Shown piece by piece: positions 26,653-35,677 of a stretch of DNA of 64,000 bases. This DNA is from OLB6 sp964467455. Lineage in GTDB: Bacteria > Bacteroidota > Ignavibacteria > Kapaibacteriales > Kapaibacteriaceae. The stretch's first letter is position 1; every line of letters starts with the position of its first letter. Position numbers and translations under genes: made by a program. A model generated the notes under the pieces. The model had not been told where the DNA came from. It made no database searches and was given only the letters and a program-made list of their open reading frames with translations. The stretch lies in NCBI GenBank assembly GCA_964467455.1, contig CAYXQJ010000011.1:1-64000 (forward strand). The letters run 5' to 3'.

Positions 26653-27984
26653 ATGATGCACACGCCTCCATTGTCGACCGAACCATTACGCTTTATTACA
26701 CCCGACGTTGAATCGACCGTCTTGGCCGATGGAACGCCGCTGCACGTGATCACAAAGTCTGACGAAGACATGGTGACGATCGGCCTCTATCTGTCGTCCG
26801 GATCGGCACATGATGTTGATCCCGGAGCGTCGGCATTTGCTGCGGCATTGATCACGCGCGGAACAACTGCGATGACGGCCGACGAGTTTGCCGAAGCCGT
26901 CGAGTCGCTCGGATGCAGCGTGCGAGCGTCGGCAGACCGGACAACAACGACCGTGAATGGTCTCGGCATGTCGGACCACTTCGAGCGTCTTGCCGGATTC
27001 ATCGGTGCGTGTTTGACGTCGCCGCGATTCGACGAGCAAGAACTCGAGACCCTGCGCGGTCGGTGGATCTCGGAGCTGTTGATGGATCGTGTCGACCCGG
27101 ATTGGCAGGCGGGACAGGCGATCAATCGTCTGTGTTATGCCGGACATCCCTATCTGACGCCGCGTCGAGGTCGTATGGCCGACCTCGAACAGATGTCGGT
27201 CGTCAAGGTCCGTCGTGCTCACGACCGGATCTTACGTTCGCCGCGATGTGTGATCGTTGCCGGTCCGGTGGATGTTGACCACGTACGATCTGTTCTCAAC
27301 ACCCATCTAGGTGCACTGCCATCGCCATCGTTCGATCCGGCGCTTCCACAAGCGCGCATGACGGAGCGTGCCGGATGTATTGCGATGGATCCCGAGGCCG
27401 TACAAACGGCAATTCGTATTGCCATGCCGTGTGCGCCCTACGATCATCCCGACTATCCGGCCATTCAACTTATCACGAATGTGTTAGGGGGCTATACACT
27501 TGCCCGCCTCTTTGCCGTCCTTCGCGAACAAAAGGGCTACACGTACGGCGCTTATGCGATGAACAACGTCAAACGTCACGCCCGCTCCACGGATATCTAT
27601 ACCAGCGTCGGCAATGACTTCACGGCCGATACCATTGCCACGATCGCCGAGGAAGTCCGACGCATCGCAACCGAGCGTATCGATGATGAAGAGTTGGAGA
27701 ATGCACGGCAATATCTACTCGGCACGTTTGCTCGGACGAATGAGACACCGCAACAGACGGCGTCGTTGTTGTGGACGACGATCGATCATTCGTTGCCACG
27801 CGACTATTTCTCACGTTTGATCGACCGACTTCAGCGCTATCGTCCGGAGGAACTTCTGCTCGTCCAGGCGCGCTACTTCGATGCTTCGCGCTGGGCCGTC
27901 GCGGCGTCGGGTCAGCCCGACATCGTCGAGTCGGCCATGAAGCCGTACGTCGATACCATCGAACGATGGGATCCCATGGCATGA
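26653..27984 (+). CDS. M16-family peptidase-like protein lacking the catalytic motif
   Basis: 443 residues, two pitrilysin-like halves. The N-terminal half aligns with M16 enzymes (GLYLSSGSAHDVDPGASAFAAAL) but the zinc motif HxxEH, expected right after the PG, is absent. The second half keeps the substrate-binding LREQKGYTYGAYA (about 290-302). This is the pattern of the non-catalytic partner in M16B heterodimers, yet no active partner gene is adjacent. It may be a regulatory or binding subunit, or pair with a distant gene. No signal peptide is evident. It overlaps the next gene by 4 bases (ATGA). Confidence 0.85.
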   Translation: MMHTPPLSTEPLRFITPDVESTVLADGTPLHVITKSDEDMVTIGLYLSSGSAHDVDPGASAFAAALITRGTTAMTADEFAEAVESLGCSVRASADRTTTTVNGLGMSDHFERLAGFIGACLTSPRFDEQELETLRGRWISELLMDRVDPDWQAGQAINRLCYAGHPYLTPRRGRMADLEQMSVVKVRRAHDRILRSPRCVIVAGPVDVDHVRSVLNTHLGALPSPSFDPALPQARMTERAGCIAMDPEAVQTAIRIAMPCAPYDHPDYPAIQLITNVLGGYTLARLFAVLREQKGYTYGAYAMNNVKRHARSTDIYTSVGNDFTADTIATIAEEVRRIATERIDDEELENARQYLLGTFARTNETPQQTASLLWTTIDHSLPRDYFSRLIDRLQRYRPEELLLVQARYFDASRWAVAASGQPDIVESAMKPYVDTIERWDPMA

Positions 27985-29483
27985 GTCTTCCCATCATCGT
28001 CGCAATGGTCATCGTCGCTGCGTCCGTCTTCGTGGTCCGCCGCGGCATCGACGTCCGCTTCGTCCTCATCTTCGCCGGCCTCCTCATGGCTTCCTTCGTC
28101 GGACGTCCGTGGGAGGTCTTCGACTGGTTCCAGGCCGCCGTCGGCCGTGGCGACATCATCGGCCCCATCTGCAGCGCCATGGGCTATGCCTACCTGCTCA
28201 AGGCCACGGGCTGCGACCGCGAGATGGTCGTCCGCCTCACTGACCCTCTGAAGAACGTCCGCTGGCTCCTCATCCCCGGCGGCTGCGCCATCGGCTTCCT
28301 CACCAACATGGCCATCACCAGCCAGACCGCCTCTGCCGCCGCCCTCGGTCCCGTCCTCGTCCCCGTCATGATCGCCGCCGGCTACTCGCCCCTCACCGCC
28401 GCCGCCACCCTCCTCGTCGGCTGCTCGGTAGGGGGCAACCTGTTCAACCCCGGTGAACCCGACATCGTCGCCATCCAATCCGTCACCGACGCCGGCACCG
28501 GCGCCATCATGAGCACCATGCTCATTCCGAACCTGCTGGCGTTTGCCGCTGCAACGATCACTCTCATGTTGCTGTCGCAACGCGACCTTGCACGTGACCT
28601 TGCAGGCGACCTTTCAGGAGACCCTTCGGGCGACCTTGCAGGCGACCTTGCAGGCGACCTAAAGGGTGCAGCCATTCAAGCTAAACAGTCTCCCGAAGGG
28701 TCTCCTGAAGGGTCTCCTGCAAGGTCGCCTGAAGGGTCTCCTGCAAGGTCGCCTGAAGGGTCTCCTGCAAGGTCGCCCGAAGGGTCGCCTGCAAGGTCTC
28801 CTGAAAGGTCTCTGCCGAAGGCGCTAATGCCGCCGCTCCCCGTCCTCATCCTTCTTCTCCTCCAGCCGGCGTTGGGTTTGGTGCCGCCGTTGTTTCAGAT
28901 CTATCCGGATGGACTGCATGTATCGATGGTGATGGTGATCTGCGGTGGACTGGTGATGGCGATCGGCGTGCGGGGCGAAGTCAATGTGCCGAAGCGGTTG
29001 AGTGCACTCACGGAAGAGTTCTTTGCGGGGATGGGCTTTGCCTTCAGCAAGGTGATCTCCATCATCATTGCGGCGGCTTGTTTTATTGGCGGACTCAATG
29101 CCATGGGCGTGATCGCCGGACTGGCCGGCATCCTGGGGTCGAACACGGGCTTGGCAGTGGTGCTGAGTCCCATCTTGACGTGGCTCATGGCAACGATCAG
29201 CGGCTCGGGGACGGCGTCATCGGTATCGTTCTCGAAAGCGATGCTTCCGCTGATCGCCAAGGTCCAGCCCCAATTAGCGCTGCACCTGGGCGCCGTCGGT
29301 TCGATCGGTGCTAACGTCGGGCGCACCATGTCGCCGGTGGCGGCCATTGTCTTGTTTACCGGCACACTTGCAAATGTGGAAGTGCAGGCCCTCGTGCGCC
29401 GAGTGACCTTGCCGATGTTGGCTGCCCTGTTTGCCGTGATCGTTTATGGCTTGGTCCGTACTTTCGCAGTCTCATGGACCTGA
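27981..29483 (+). CDS. DcuC-type anaerobic C4-dicarboxylate transporter
   Basis: 500 residues from the ATG at 27981, which overlaps the stop of the M16-like gene. Two hydrophobic halves, each with multiple membrane segments, flank a central loop. Motifs such as TNMAITSQTASAAALGPV, GGNLFNPGEPD and SGSGTASSVSFSKA match the DcuC family, which exchanges succinate, fumarate, malate or aspartate. The central loop is enlarged by 12-bp repeats encoding DLAG/DLSG units and then PEGSPARS units, about 75 residues without membrane character. The start could not lie earlier without entering the M16 frame. Confidence 0.88.
   Translation: MSLPIIVAMVIVAASVFVVRRGIDVRFVLIFAGLLMASFVGRPWEVFDWFQAAVGRGDIIGPICSAMGYAYLLKATGCDREMVVRLTDPLKNVRWLLIPGGCAIGFLTNMAITSQTASAAALGPVLVPVMIAAGYSPLTAAATLLVGCSVGGNLFNPGEPDIVAIQSVTDAGTGAIMSTMLIPNLLAFAAATITLMLLSQRDLARDLAGDLSGDPSGDLAGDLAGDLKGAAIQAKQSPEGSPEGSPARSPEGSPARSPEGSPARSPEGSPARSPERSLPKALMPPLPVLILLLLQPALGLVPPLFQIYPDGLHVSMVMVICGGLVMAIGVRGEVNVPKRLSALTEEFFAGMGFAFSKVISIIIAAACFIGGLNAMGVIAGLAGILGSNTGLAVVLSPILTWLMATISGSGTASSVSFSKAMLPLIAKVQPQLALHLGAVGSIGANVGRTMSPVAAIVLFTGTLANVEVQALVRRVTLPMLAALFAVIVYGLVRTFAVSWT
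28582..28815. repeat. Inverted pair of 12-bp tandem arrays inside the DcuC gene
   Basis: The left array (28582-28664) repeats a 12-bp unit based on GACCTTGCAGGC. The right array (28687-28812) repeats its reverse complement, based on GCCTGCAAGGTC, with variants shared by both sides. About 22 bases separate them. A long hairpin or cruciform is possible in DNA or RNA. Unit length is a multiple of 3, so the frame is kept in the transporter's central loop. Confidence 0.85.
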
Positions 29484-30598
29484 TCTACGCCGACTACGCA
29501 GCCACAACGCCCCTTGACCCTAAGGTCTTGGAGGCCATGATGCCGTATCTCACCGACGTGTTCTATAACGCGGCGAGCAACCATGGCGGCGGACAGCAGG
29601 CACAGCAGGCCGTGATGAAGGCGCGCATGGACATCGCCCGCCACATCGGTGCCAAGATGAACGAGATCGTCTTCACCTCCGGCGCCACCGAAGCCATCAA
29701 CCTTGCCATCCTCGGATTGGCAAGAAAGGCAGTGAGGAAGCGCATCATCACCGTGGCCACCGAACACAATGCCGTGATCGATGCGGCCAAGTGTTGTGAG
29801 CGCATGGGACTCGACGTGGTCTTTCTTGGTGTTGATCAACACGGCGTGGTGAATATGGACGAGCTGCGCAACGCCGTCAATGACAATACCTTGCTGGTGA
29901 GCGTGATGGCCGTGAATAACGAGACCGGCGTGAAGCAAGACTTGAAAGCCATCTCCGACATCGCTCATGCTGCAGGTGCGTGGTTCATGACGGATGCAAC
30001 GCAGGCCTACGGCAAGATGCCGTTGAATGTTGATGAACTCGGCATCGACCTGATGTCGTTCTCCGGACATAAGATCTACGGCCCCAAAGGCGTCGGCGTC
30101 CTCTACCGACGCAATCGTAAAGATGTGGTCTGTGATCTCGAACCCATCGTCTTTGGTGGAGGTCAAGAAGGGGGCGTGCGGGCCGGTACTCTCAACGTTC
30201 CCGGTATCGTCGGCATGGCATCCGCCGGAACTCTTGCCTACGCACAACTCGAAGAAGAATCTCAACGTGTGGCCCAACTTCGCGACCGTTTCGAAGAAGG
30301 CATGCGTGCACTGGGCAGCTGCCTCATCAACGGCGAGGGCGCCAACAGAAGTTATAACATCTCGAATGTCACGCTGCCCGACGTCGACGTCAACGCCTTA
30401 CTGCTGGATGCACCACATGTGGCCTGCAGCAAAGGCAGCGCCTGCCTCAACACCAAGGGCAAGTCGTCGCACGTGGTCACAGCCATGGGGCGCACCGACG
30501 ATGAGGCCGACCGCACAATCCGATGCTCGTTCGGACGTTTCACCACCGCCGCCGACATCGATCGGCTGTTGGAAGCATTTGCAATCAAGGTATCATGA
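29474..30598 (+). CDS. iscS: Cysteine desulfurase, IscS/NifS type
   Basis: 374 residues. PLP-dependent enzyme that takes sulfur from cysteine for Fe-S clusters and thiolated cofactors. The fold begins IYADYAATTPLDP, with TEHNAV, the PLP Lys200 in SGHKIYGPKG, QEGGVRAGT, and the active Cys324 in SKGSACLN. A second Cys318 lies close by. It overlaps the DcuC gene by 10 bases and the MoxR gene by 4, suggesting one transcript. No iscU or suf genes are in the window. The symbol is by family, not by proof of orthology. Confidence 0.93.
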   Translation: MDLIYADYAATTPLDPKVLEAMMPYLTDVFYNAASNHGGGQQAQQAVMKARMDIARHIGAKMNEIVFTSGATEAINLAILGLARKAVRKRIITVATEHNAVIDAAKCCERMGLDVVFLGVDQHGVVNMDELRNAVNDNTLLVSVMAVNNETGVKQDLKAISDIAHAAGAWFMTDATQAYGKMPLNVDELGIDLMSFSGHKIYGPKGVGVLYRRNRKDVVCDLEPIVFGGGQEGGVRAGTLNVPGIVGMASAGTLAYAQLEEESQRVAQLRDRFEEGMRALGSCLINGEGANRSYNISNVTLPDVDVNALLLDAPHVACSKGSACLNTKGKSSHVVTAMGRTDDEADRTIRCSFGRFTTAADIDRLLEAFAIKVS

Positions 30599-31560
30599 AC
30601 GACGTACAACACATTCAACAACTCGCTGCCAAGATCAACGACGTCCGCAGCGAGATCGGTAAGGTCATCATCGGACAGAACGAGGTCGTCGATCAACTCC
30701 TCATGAGTCTCTTCGCCCGCGGCCACTGCCTCCTCGTCGGTGTGCCAGGTCTTGCCAAGACCTTGCTCATCCGCACCCTGGCCAATACGCTCGATCTCTC
30801 GTTCTCCCGCATTCAGTTCACCCCCGACCTGATGCCGGGCGACATCACGGGCACCGAAGTGATCGAAGACGATCGATCCACCGGACAAAAGACCTTCCGA
30901 TTTGTTAAGGGGCCGGTGTTTGCCAACATCGTCCTTGCCGACGAGATCAACAGAACGCCCCCTAAAACACAAGCGGCGTTGTTGGAAGCCATGCAGGAAC
31001 ATTCGGTGACGGCAGCCGGGACAACGTATCAACTGGGCGAGCCGTTCTTTGTGTTGGCCACGCAGAACCCCATCGAACAAGAAGGTACCTATCCGCTGCC
31101 GGAAGCGCAGTTGGACCGTTTCATGTTCAACCTGTGGTTGGACTATCCTTCCTTCGACGAAGAGGTCGAGGTCGTGCGCTCAACAACGATCGAAACCACG
31201 CCAACGATCCGCCACATCATGAATGCGGCCGACATTGCCGCTGCGCAGAACCTAGTGCGCCGTGTGCCGGTGGCCGACAACGTCATTCAGCATGCGGTGA
31301 GACTCGTGCATGCAACACGTCCGGCCACATCGGACAAGAAGATCGTCAAGGACTTTCTGGCCTACGGTGCCGGACCACGGGCATCACAATACCTCGTCCT
31401 GGGCGCCAAGGCCCGTGCCGCCATGAGCGGACGTCCTACGCCCGAGATCGCCGACGTGAACGCCGTGGCGTTGCCGGTACTGCGTCACCGCATCGTCACC
31501 AACTTCAACGCCGAGGCCGAAGGCATGACGGCCGACAAGATCATCAGTGCACTAATGTGA
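30595..31560 (+). CDS. MoxR-family AAA+ ATPase
   Basis: 321 residues from the ATG at 30595. Walker A GVPGLAKT (49-56), Walker B VLADEINR (113-120), sensor ATQNPIEQEGTYPLPEAQLDRF and the lid domain match MoxR chaperone-like ATPases. MoxR usually works with DUF58 and VWA proteins encoded just downstream, but here it is followed by a hairpin and a porin operon, so it is an orphan by position. The VWA-OmpA lipoprotein at 14.7 kb is a different class. Confidence 0.93.
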   Translation: MNDVQHIQQLAAKINDVRSEIGKVIIGQNEVVDQLLMSLFARGHCLLVGVPGLAKTLLIRTLANTLDLSFSRIQFTPDLMPGDITGTEVIEDDRSTGQKTFRFVKGPVFANIVLADEINRTPPKTQAALLEAMQEHSVTAAGTTYQLGEPFFVLATQNPIEQEGTYPLPEAQLDRFMFNLWLDYPSFDEEVEVVRSTTIETTPTIRHIMNAADIAAAQNLVRRVPVADNVIQHAVRLVHATRPATSDKKIVKDFLAYGAGPRASQYLVLGAKARAAMSGRPTPEIADVNAVALPVLRHRIVTNFNAEAEGMTADKIISALM

Positions 31561-31562
31561 CA

Positions 31563-31590
31563 ATTATCATGGCGTTCATCGCCAGATAAT
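31563..31590. terminator. Hairpin after moxR
   Basis: ATTATC-A-TGGCG pairs with CGCCAGATAAT across a TTCAT loop: an 11-bp stem with one bulge, three bases after the moxR stop. No T-run follows, so it is not a standard intrinsic terminator. It could mark the end of the moxR transcript or the start of the porin-asparaginase operon. Confidence 0.45.
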
Positions 31591-31631
31591 CCGTAAATCG
31601 TCCTCGCAGCTCACCATTGCTGGAGAGGGAT

Positions 31632-32918
31632 ATGCGGGTTTTCTACTGTGTGATCATTTGCTTCAGTGTGTGGGCATCCCCACTTTCCGCACAGACAACG
31701 GGAAAAACGTTCGGCAACAACGTCACGTTCGTGACGCCGCCGAACCTGCGACTTGTGTCCACGGATTCGGTCCACGGCAAGCCCACCTTCGACTATTTCA
31801 TCCTCGTCAAAGCCAAGCTCAATGGTATCTACGATATCAGCGGCGGACTGCAGAACTACGAGACGTTCAACGTAGGCCAGATCGACGTCTGGGGTGACAA
31901 CAACGAACCGCGGTTCTGGATGGACATGCATCAGACGCAGCTTCGGTTTCGCGGACAGCGCGAGACACCACTTGGCACCTTGATCGGCTACGTCGAAGGC
32001 GACTTCTGGGGTGGCAGCAAGCACTTCCGCTTGCGTCATGCATGGGTCGATTTCAAGTTCATCCACTTTGGTCAAGACTGGTCGTTCTTCGGTGATAAAG
32101 ACATCTGGCCGAACGTGCTTGATTGGGACGGTCCACCGTCGGGTGTGTGGCGTCGCGTACCGGAGCTGAAGTTCTACTTCAACGTCATGGACGACTCACG
32201 TCTTGAGTTTGGCCTCGGTTCACCCGGTGCGGAGATCATCTTCTCCAACGAACTCGACTCCACCATCTCTTCTGCCAGTCAGCGATTACCTGACTTCATC
32301 GCAGCGTGGAAACAGACCACGTCATTCGGACACATCCGCGTCACGGCATTGCTTCGTCAGATCGCCTACACGGCCGGCAGCACGACCGAAGTGGTCCCTG
32401 GCTACGGCGCCACGGTCTCCGGCTTGATCCGCACAGATGACGATCTACCGAGCACACTGCAGTTCCAATTCGTTGGCGGCGCCGGCATCGGCACCTACCT
32501 CGCATCGTACGGCGGCTATAACTTCGACGCAGCACCCAACGCCAAAGGAGCGGTCGAGACCATTCCCACGGTAGGGGGCTGGGCAGCATACGAACACTAC
32601 CTCAGCAAGCAGTGGCACTTCAATCTCATCGGTGGATTCTCCTACTTCAACACGCACGACATCGATCACTTCACGATCACGGGTCCGGATCCGGACTACA
32701 CTGCCAAGAATAGCAGCGTCGGACTCGACGCGTATTACGGCCTCGTCAATCTGATGTACGATCCCGTACCCAACCTCATCTTCGGCATCGAATACAACTA
32801 CGGCTATAAGGCCTCATCGTACACAGGGTCGATCGATACCGGCACACAGGTCGTATCCGAAGTAACGCAATCGCGTCCCGCCCATCGCATCAGCTTTGGG
32901 ATGTTCTTCGACTTCTGA
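31632..32918 (+). CDS. DcaP-like outer membrane porin
   Basis: 428 residues. A signal peptide (RVFYCVIICFSVWASPLSA) precedes a mature protein rich in alternating aromatic and polar residues ending in ISFGMFFDF, a typical beta-barrel C-terminal Phe. The pattern (KLNGIYDISGGL, QTQLRFRG, GYVEGDFWGG, LRHAWVDF, FGQDWSFF) matches DcaP-like porins, which pass anionic organic acids. It is the first gene of the asparaginase/aspartase operon and probably admits the amino or dicarboxylic acid substrate. ATG at 31632 follows GGAGAGGGA. Confidence 0.88.
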   Translation: MRVFYCVIICFSVWASPLSAQTTGKTFGNNVTFVTPPNLRLVSTDSVHGKPTFDYFILVKAKLNGIYDISGGLQNYETFNVGQIDVWGDNNEPRFWMDMHQTQLRFRGQRETPLGTLIGYVEGDFWGGSKHFRLRHAWVDFKFIHFGQDWSFFGDKDIWPNVLDWDGPPSGVWRRVPELKFYFNVMDDSRLEFGLGSPGAEIIFSNELDSTISSASQRLPDFIAAWKQTTSFGHIRVTALLRQIAYTAGSTTEVVPGYGATVSGLIRTDDDLPSTLQFQFVGGAGIGTYLASYGGYNFDAAPNAKGAVETIPTVGGWAAYEHYLSKQWHFNLIGGFSYFNTHDIDHFTITGPDPDYTAKNSSVGLDAYYGLVNLMYDPVPNLIFGIEYNYGYKASSYTGSIDTGTQVVSEVTQSRPAHRISFGMFFDF

Positions 32919-32940
32919 CATTTCCACCTAGGTGAACACC

Positions 32941-34005
32941 ATGAAACGTTCTCTCTATCTGATCGCCGCTATCGTCGGCGTGATGAACCTCACCTCGTTC
33001 GACACGGTCGCGGGCGAGAAACCGCGTGTCTTCATCCTCGCAACGGGTGGAACGATCGCCGGATCGGCGGAATCGAACACATCGGTCGGCTACACGTCCG
33101 GTGCTGTAACGGTCGACGTTTTGCTTCAAGCCGTTCCTTCCGTCAAAGAGATCGCTGTGATCCACGGTGAGCAGATCGCCTCGATCGGCAGTCAGGATAT
33201 GAACGATAAGGTCTGGCTCAAGCTGGCCAAGCGCGTCAATGAGTTGTTGCGTGCCGACAGTGTGGACGGCATCGTGATCACACACGGCACCGACACCATG
33301 GAAGAGACCGCCTACTTCCTTCAGCTAGTGGTCAAGAGCAACAAGCCGGTCGTCCTCACCGGCTCGATGCGTCCATCCACGGCCCTAAGTGCTGACGGCC
33401 CCCTTAACATCTACAATGCCGTTGCTGTTGCCGCCGATCCCAATGCAAAGGGAAGGGGCGTACTGGTTGCTGCGAATGATGAAGTGCACAGTGGACGTGA
33501 CATCACCAAGACGAACACCACGTCGGTGCAGACGTTCATGTCGCCGCAATACGGCTTGATCGCCACGACGCTGTACGGAAAACAAACCTTCTTCCGCGTA
33601 CCATATCGCCTACACACAGATAAGAGCGAGTTCACGGTCGACGGTGTTGAATCACTGCCGCGTGTGGATGTGATCTATGCTCATGCTGACATGTCGGCAG
33701 ACATGATCGATGCCGCGGTGAAGAACGGTGCAAAAGGGATCGTCGTAGCTGGTGTCGGCGACGGCAACATGACCACGCCTGCACTGGAAGCACTCGCCCG
33801 TGCAGCGAAGGCCGGTGTTGTCTGCGTACGCTCATCGCGCGTGCCAACGGGACGCACCTGGCGCAACTCCGAGATCGACGACGACAAGTATGGCCTTGTT
33901 GTTGCCGGCGAACTGTTGCCGGCAAAAGCACGTGTTCTCCTCAAGCTTTGCTTGATGAAGACGAACGACGTGAAAAAGATCCAGAACTACTTTGATACTT
34001 ACTGA
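32941..34005 (+). CDS. ansB: Periplasmic L-asparaginase (type II)
   Basis: 354 residues from the ATG at 32941, with AGGTGA in front. A signal peptide (residues 1-24) precedes the first catalytic Thr38 in ATGGTIAGS. The second active-site block is ITHGTDTMEETAYFL (near 115), and the SMRPSTALSADGP region follows. The exported type II enzyme hydrolyses asparagine to aspartate and ammonia in the periplasm. The operon supplies an AspT exchanger, a C4-dicarboxylate transporter and an aspartase for the product. Glutaminase activity cannot be excluded. Confidence 0.93.
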   Translation: MKRSLYLIAAIVGVMNLTSFDTVAGEKPRVFILATGGTIAGSAESNTSVGYTSGAVTVDVLLQAVPSVKEIAVIHGEQIASIGSQDMNDKVWLKLAKRVNELLRADSVDGIVITHGTDTMEETAYFLQLVVKSNKPVVLTGSMRPSTALSADGPLNIYNAVAVAADPNAKGRGVLVAANDEVHSGRDITKTNTTSVQTFMSPQYGLIATTLYGKQTFFRVPYRLHTDKSEFTVDGVESLPRVDVIYAHADMSADMIDAAVKNGAKGIVVAGVGDGNMTTPALEALARAAKAGVVCVRSSRVPTGRTWRNSEIDDDKYGLVVAGELLPAKARVLLKLCLMKTNDVKKIQNYFDTY

Positions 34006-34054
34006 CATCATCGAATAACTTCGAGCACATCCCGAAGTCGTCTTCTTCCTGACC

Positions 34055-35677
34055 TTGGGGGCTGGATATGCGATTGGTTCGATCAAGATCGGTGCACAGC
34101 GGCTCGGAGCAGTCTTAGGCGTTTTGATCGCCGGCTTGATCGTCGGCCAGATCGACGTTGTTGTCGGTGCGAACGTCAAGTGGATCTTCTTCGATCTCTT
34201 CCTGTTCACCGTCGGCTTCAAATGTGGTCCGCAGTTCGTGCAGGGTCTGCGCTCCAGCGGCCTAATGCAGATCGGCCTCACCTTGGTCTTCTTTGCCGTC
34301 GCGATGGTGCTGACGATCGGCGCATCAATCCTGCTCGGTCTCGATAAAGGGGCGACCATTGGTCTCTATGCCGGTTCGCTTACCGTGTCGGCAGCGCTCG
34401 GTGTGGCAAGTGATGCGTTGCATCGCGTGGTGACGTCGCAGTCAGACCTTGCCATGATGCAGGCATACATGGCATCAGCGTTCGCCGCCTGCTATGTGAT
34501 CGGAATGTTATTCACCACATGGTTCTTGTCGCGCCTCGGACCAAAGATCCTGCATGTCGACCTGGCGGCATCCTGTAAGTCGCTGGAGAAAGAACTCGGC
34601 GTACAGGAACTCGACGAACTGAGTACAACGCTGTACCATGAGGTCGCGATCCGCAGTTATCGAGTCAGTGGTGACCACGTCGGAATGTCTGTGGCCGAGA
34701 TCGAATCGCAATTCGCATCCGGACGCATCTTCGTAGAAGCCATCCATCGAGAAGGGGCGATCATTGAACCGTCACAAACGGACACGGTTCGTGTTGATGA
34801 TGTGATCGCACTGACGGGCCGGGGCGAAGAACTTGCATCCGAGAGCAATCCCTGGCGAGAACATGAGATCACGGACCGCGCGGTGTTGGACATCCCCACG
34901 CGGACGGCAACGGTGGTTGTTACCTCGAAGGACTATCTCGGACGACCAATGCATGAACTTGCTCGAGATACGAACCTTCGTAGCGTCTTTCTGGTCAAGA
35001 TCGAACGTGGAGGTTTAGAGCTTCCACGCTCGTGGACGACTACCTTAGAGTCGGGCGACAAGGTCACGTTGGTCGGCCGATCAAGTGCCATTGAGCATGC
35101 AGCCGGAGTTGTTGGCGAGTTGTACACGCCGTCAAAGGCCACGAACGTGGTCGTGATCTCACTCACGATCGTGGTCGGTGCAGTGATTGGCATTCCGGCG
35201 TTGACCCTTGGCAAACTTGAACTGGGATTGGGCGTCGGTGTCGGCATCTTGCTGGGCGGTCTTGCATTGGGCTACATCCGATCGAAGCGCCGAAACAAAG
35301 AACACGTTTCTGAATCGGTGTTGTGGCTGCTCGACAACGTCGGGCTCGCAGGGTTTGTTGCCGTGACCGCACTTGAAGCGGCACCACTGATGATCTCGTC
35401 GCTGTCGGAGGTTGGCATTGGTCTACTTGCTGCATCACTCTTGATGGCCTTCGTGCCACATCTGATCGTCATGCTTGTTGGACGCTACGTCTTCAACGTT
35501 CACCCGGGTATCCTGCTCGGTATCTGTGCCGGTGCCGGTGTACTGGCACCGGGACTTGCGGCGATCCAGGACGTTGCACAGAGTAAGGTGCCGACCATCG
35601 GCTATAGCGTAACGTATGCGCTTGGCAATATCCTGCTGGCGCTTGGCGGTTCCATCCTTGTGACGGTGCTGTTATGA
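34055..35677 (+). CDS. AspT-type aspartate:alanine exchanger family transporter, damaged or ambiguous start
   Basis: Two hydrophobic halves with GxxxG-rich membrane segments flank two TrkA_C domains (about 190-265 and 275-355), as in AspT/YidE antiporters that exchange aspartate and alanine or related acids. The start is a problem. No ATG or GTG lies near, and the frame reads LRAHPEVVFFLTLGAGYAIG just after a TAA at 34016-34018. That stretch is first-membrane-helix sequence of the family. Upstream in the same frame, MILTDIIE-stop can start at a TTG at 33992. So a nonsense change, a non-standard start (CTG 34049 or TTG 34055) or a sequence error is likely. The stop overlaps the next gene by 4 bases. 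Confidence 0.75.
   Translation: MGAGYAIGSIKIGAQRLGAVLGVLIAGLIVGQIDVVVGANVKWIFFDLFLFTVGFKCGPQFVQGLRSSGLMQIGLTLVFFAVAMVLTIGASILLGLDKGATIGLYAGSLTVSAALGVASDALHRVVTSQSDLAMMQAYMASAFAACYVIGMLFTTWFLSRLGPKILHVDLAASCKSLEKELGVQELDELSTTLYHEVAIRSYRVSGDHVGMSVAEIESQFASGRIFVEAIHREGAIIEPSQTDTVRVDDVIALTGRGEELASESNPWREHEITDRAVLDIPTRTATVVVTSKDYLGRPMHELARDTNLRSVFLVKIERGGLELPRSWTTTLESGDKVTLVGRSSAIEHAAGVVGELYTPSKATNVVVISLTIVVGAVIGIPALTLGKLELGLGVGVGILLGGLALGYIRSKRRNKEHVSESVLWLLDNVGLAGFVAVTALEAAPLMISSLSEVGIGLLAASLLMAFVPHLIVMLVGRYVFNVHPGILLGICAGAGVLAPGLAAIQDVAQSKVPTIGYSVTYALGNILLALGGSILVTVLL

Noticed and set aside
28582..28815. Frameshift or assembly artefact in the DcuC-type gene
   Set aside because: The frame stays open through both arrays and family sequence resumes after them, so the repeats are in-frame; a long-read check of array length remains desirable.
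31563..31590. Standard intrinsic terminator for moxR
   Set aside because: The stem is present but no T-run follows it, so I kept it only as a hairpin with low confidence.
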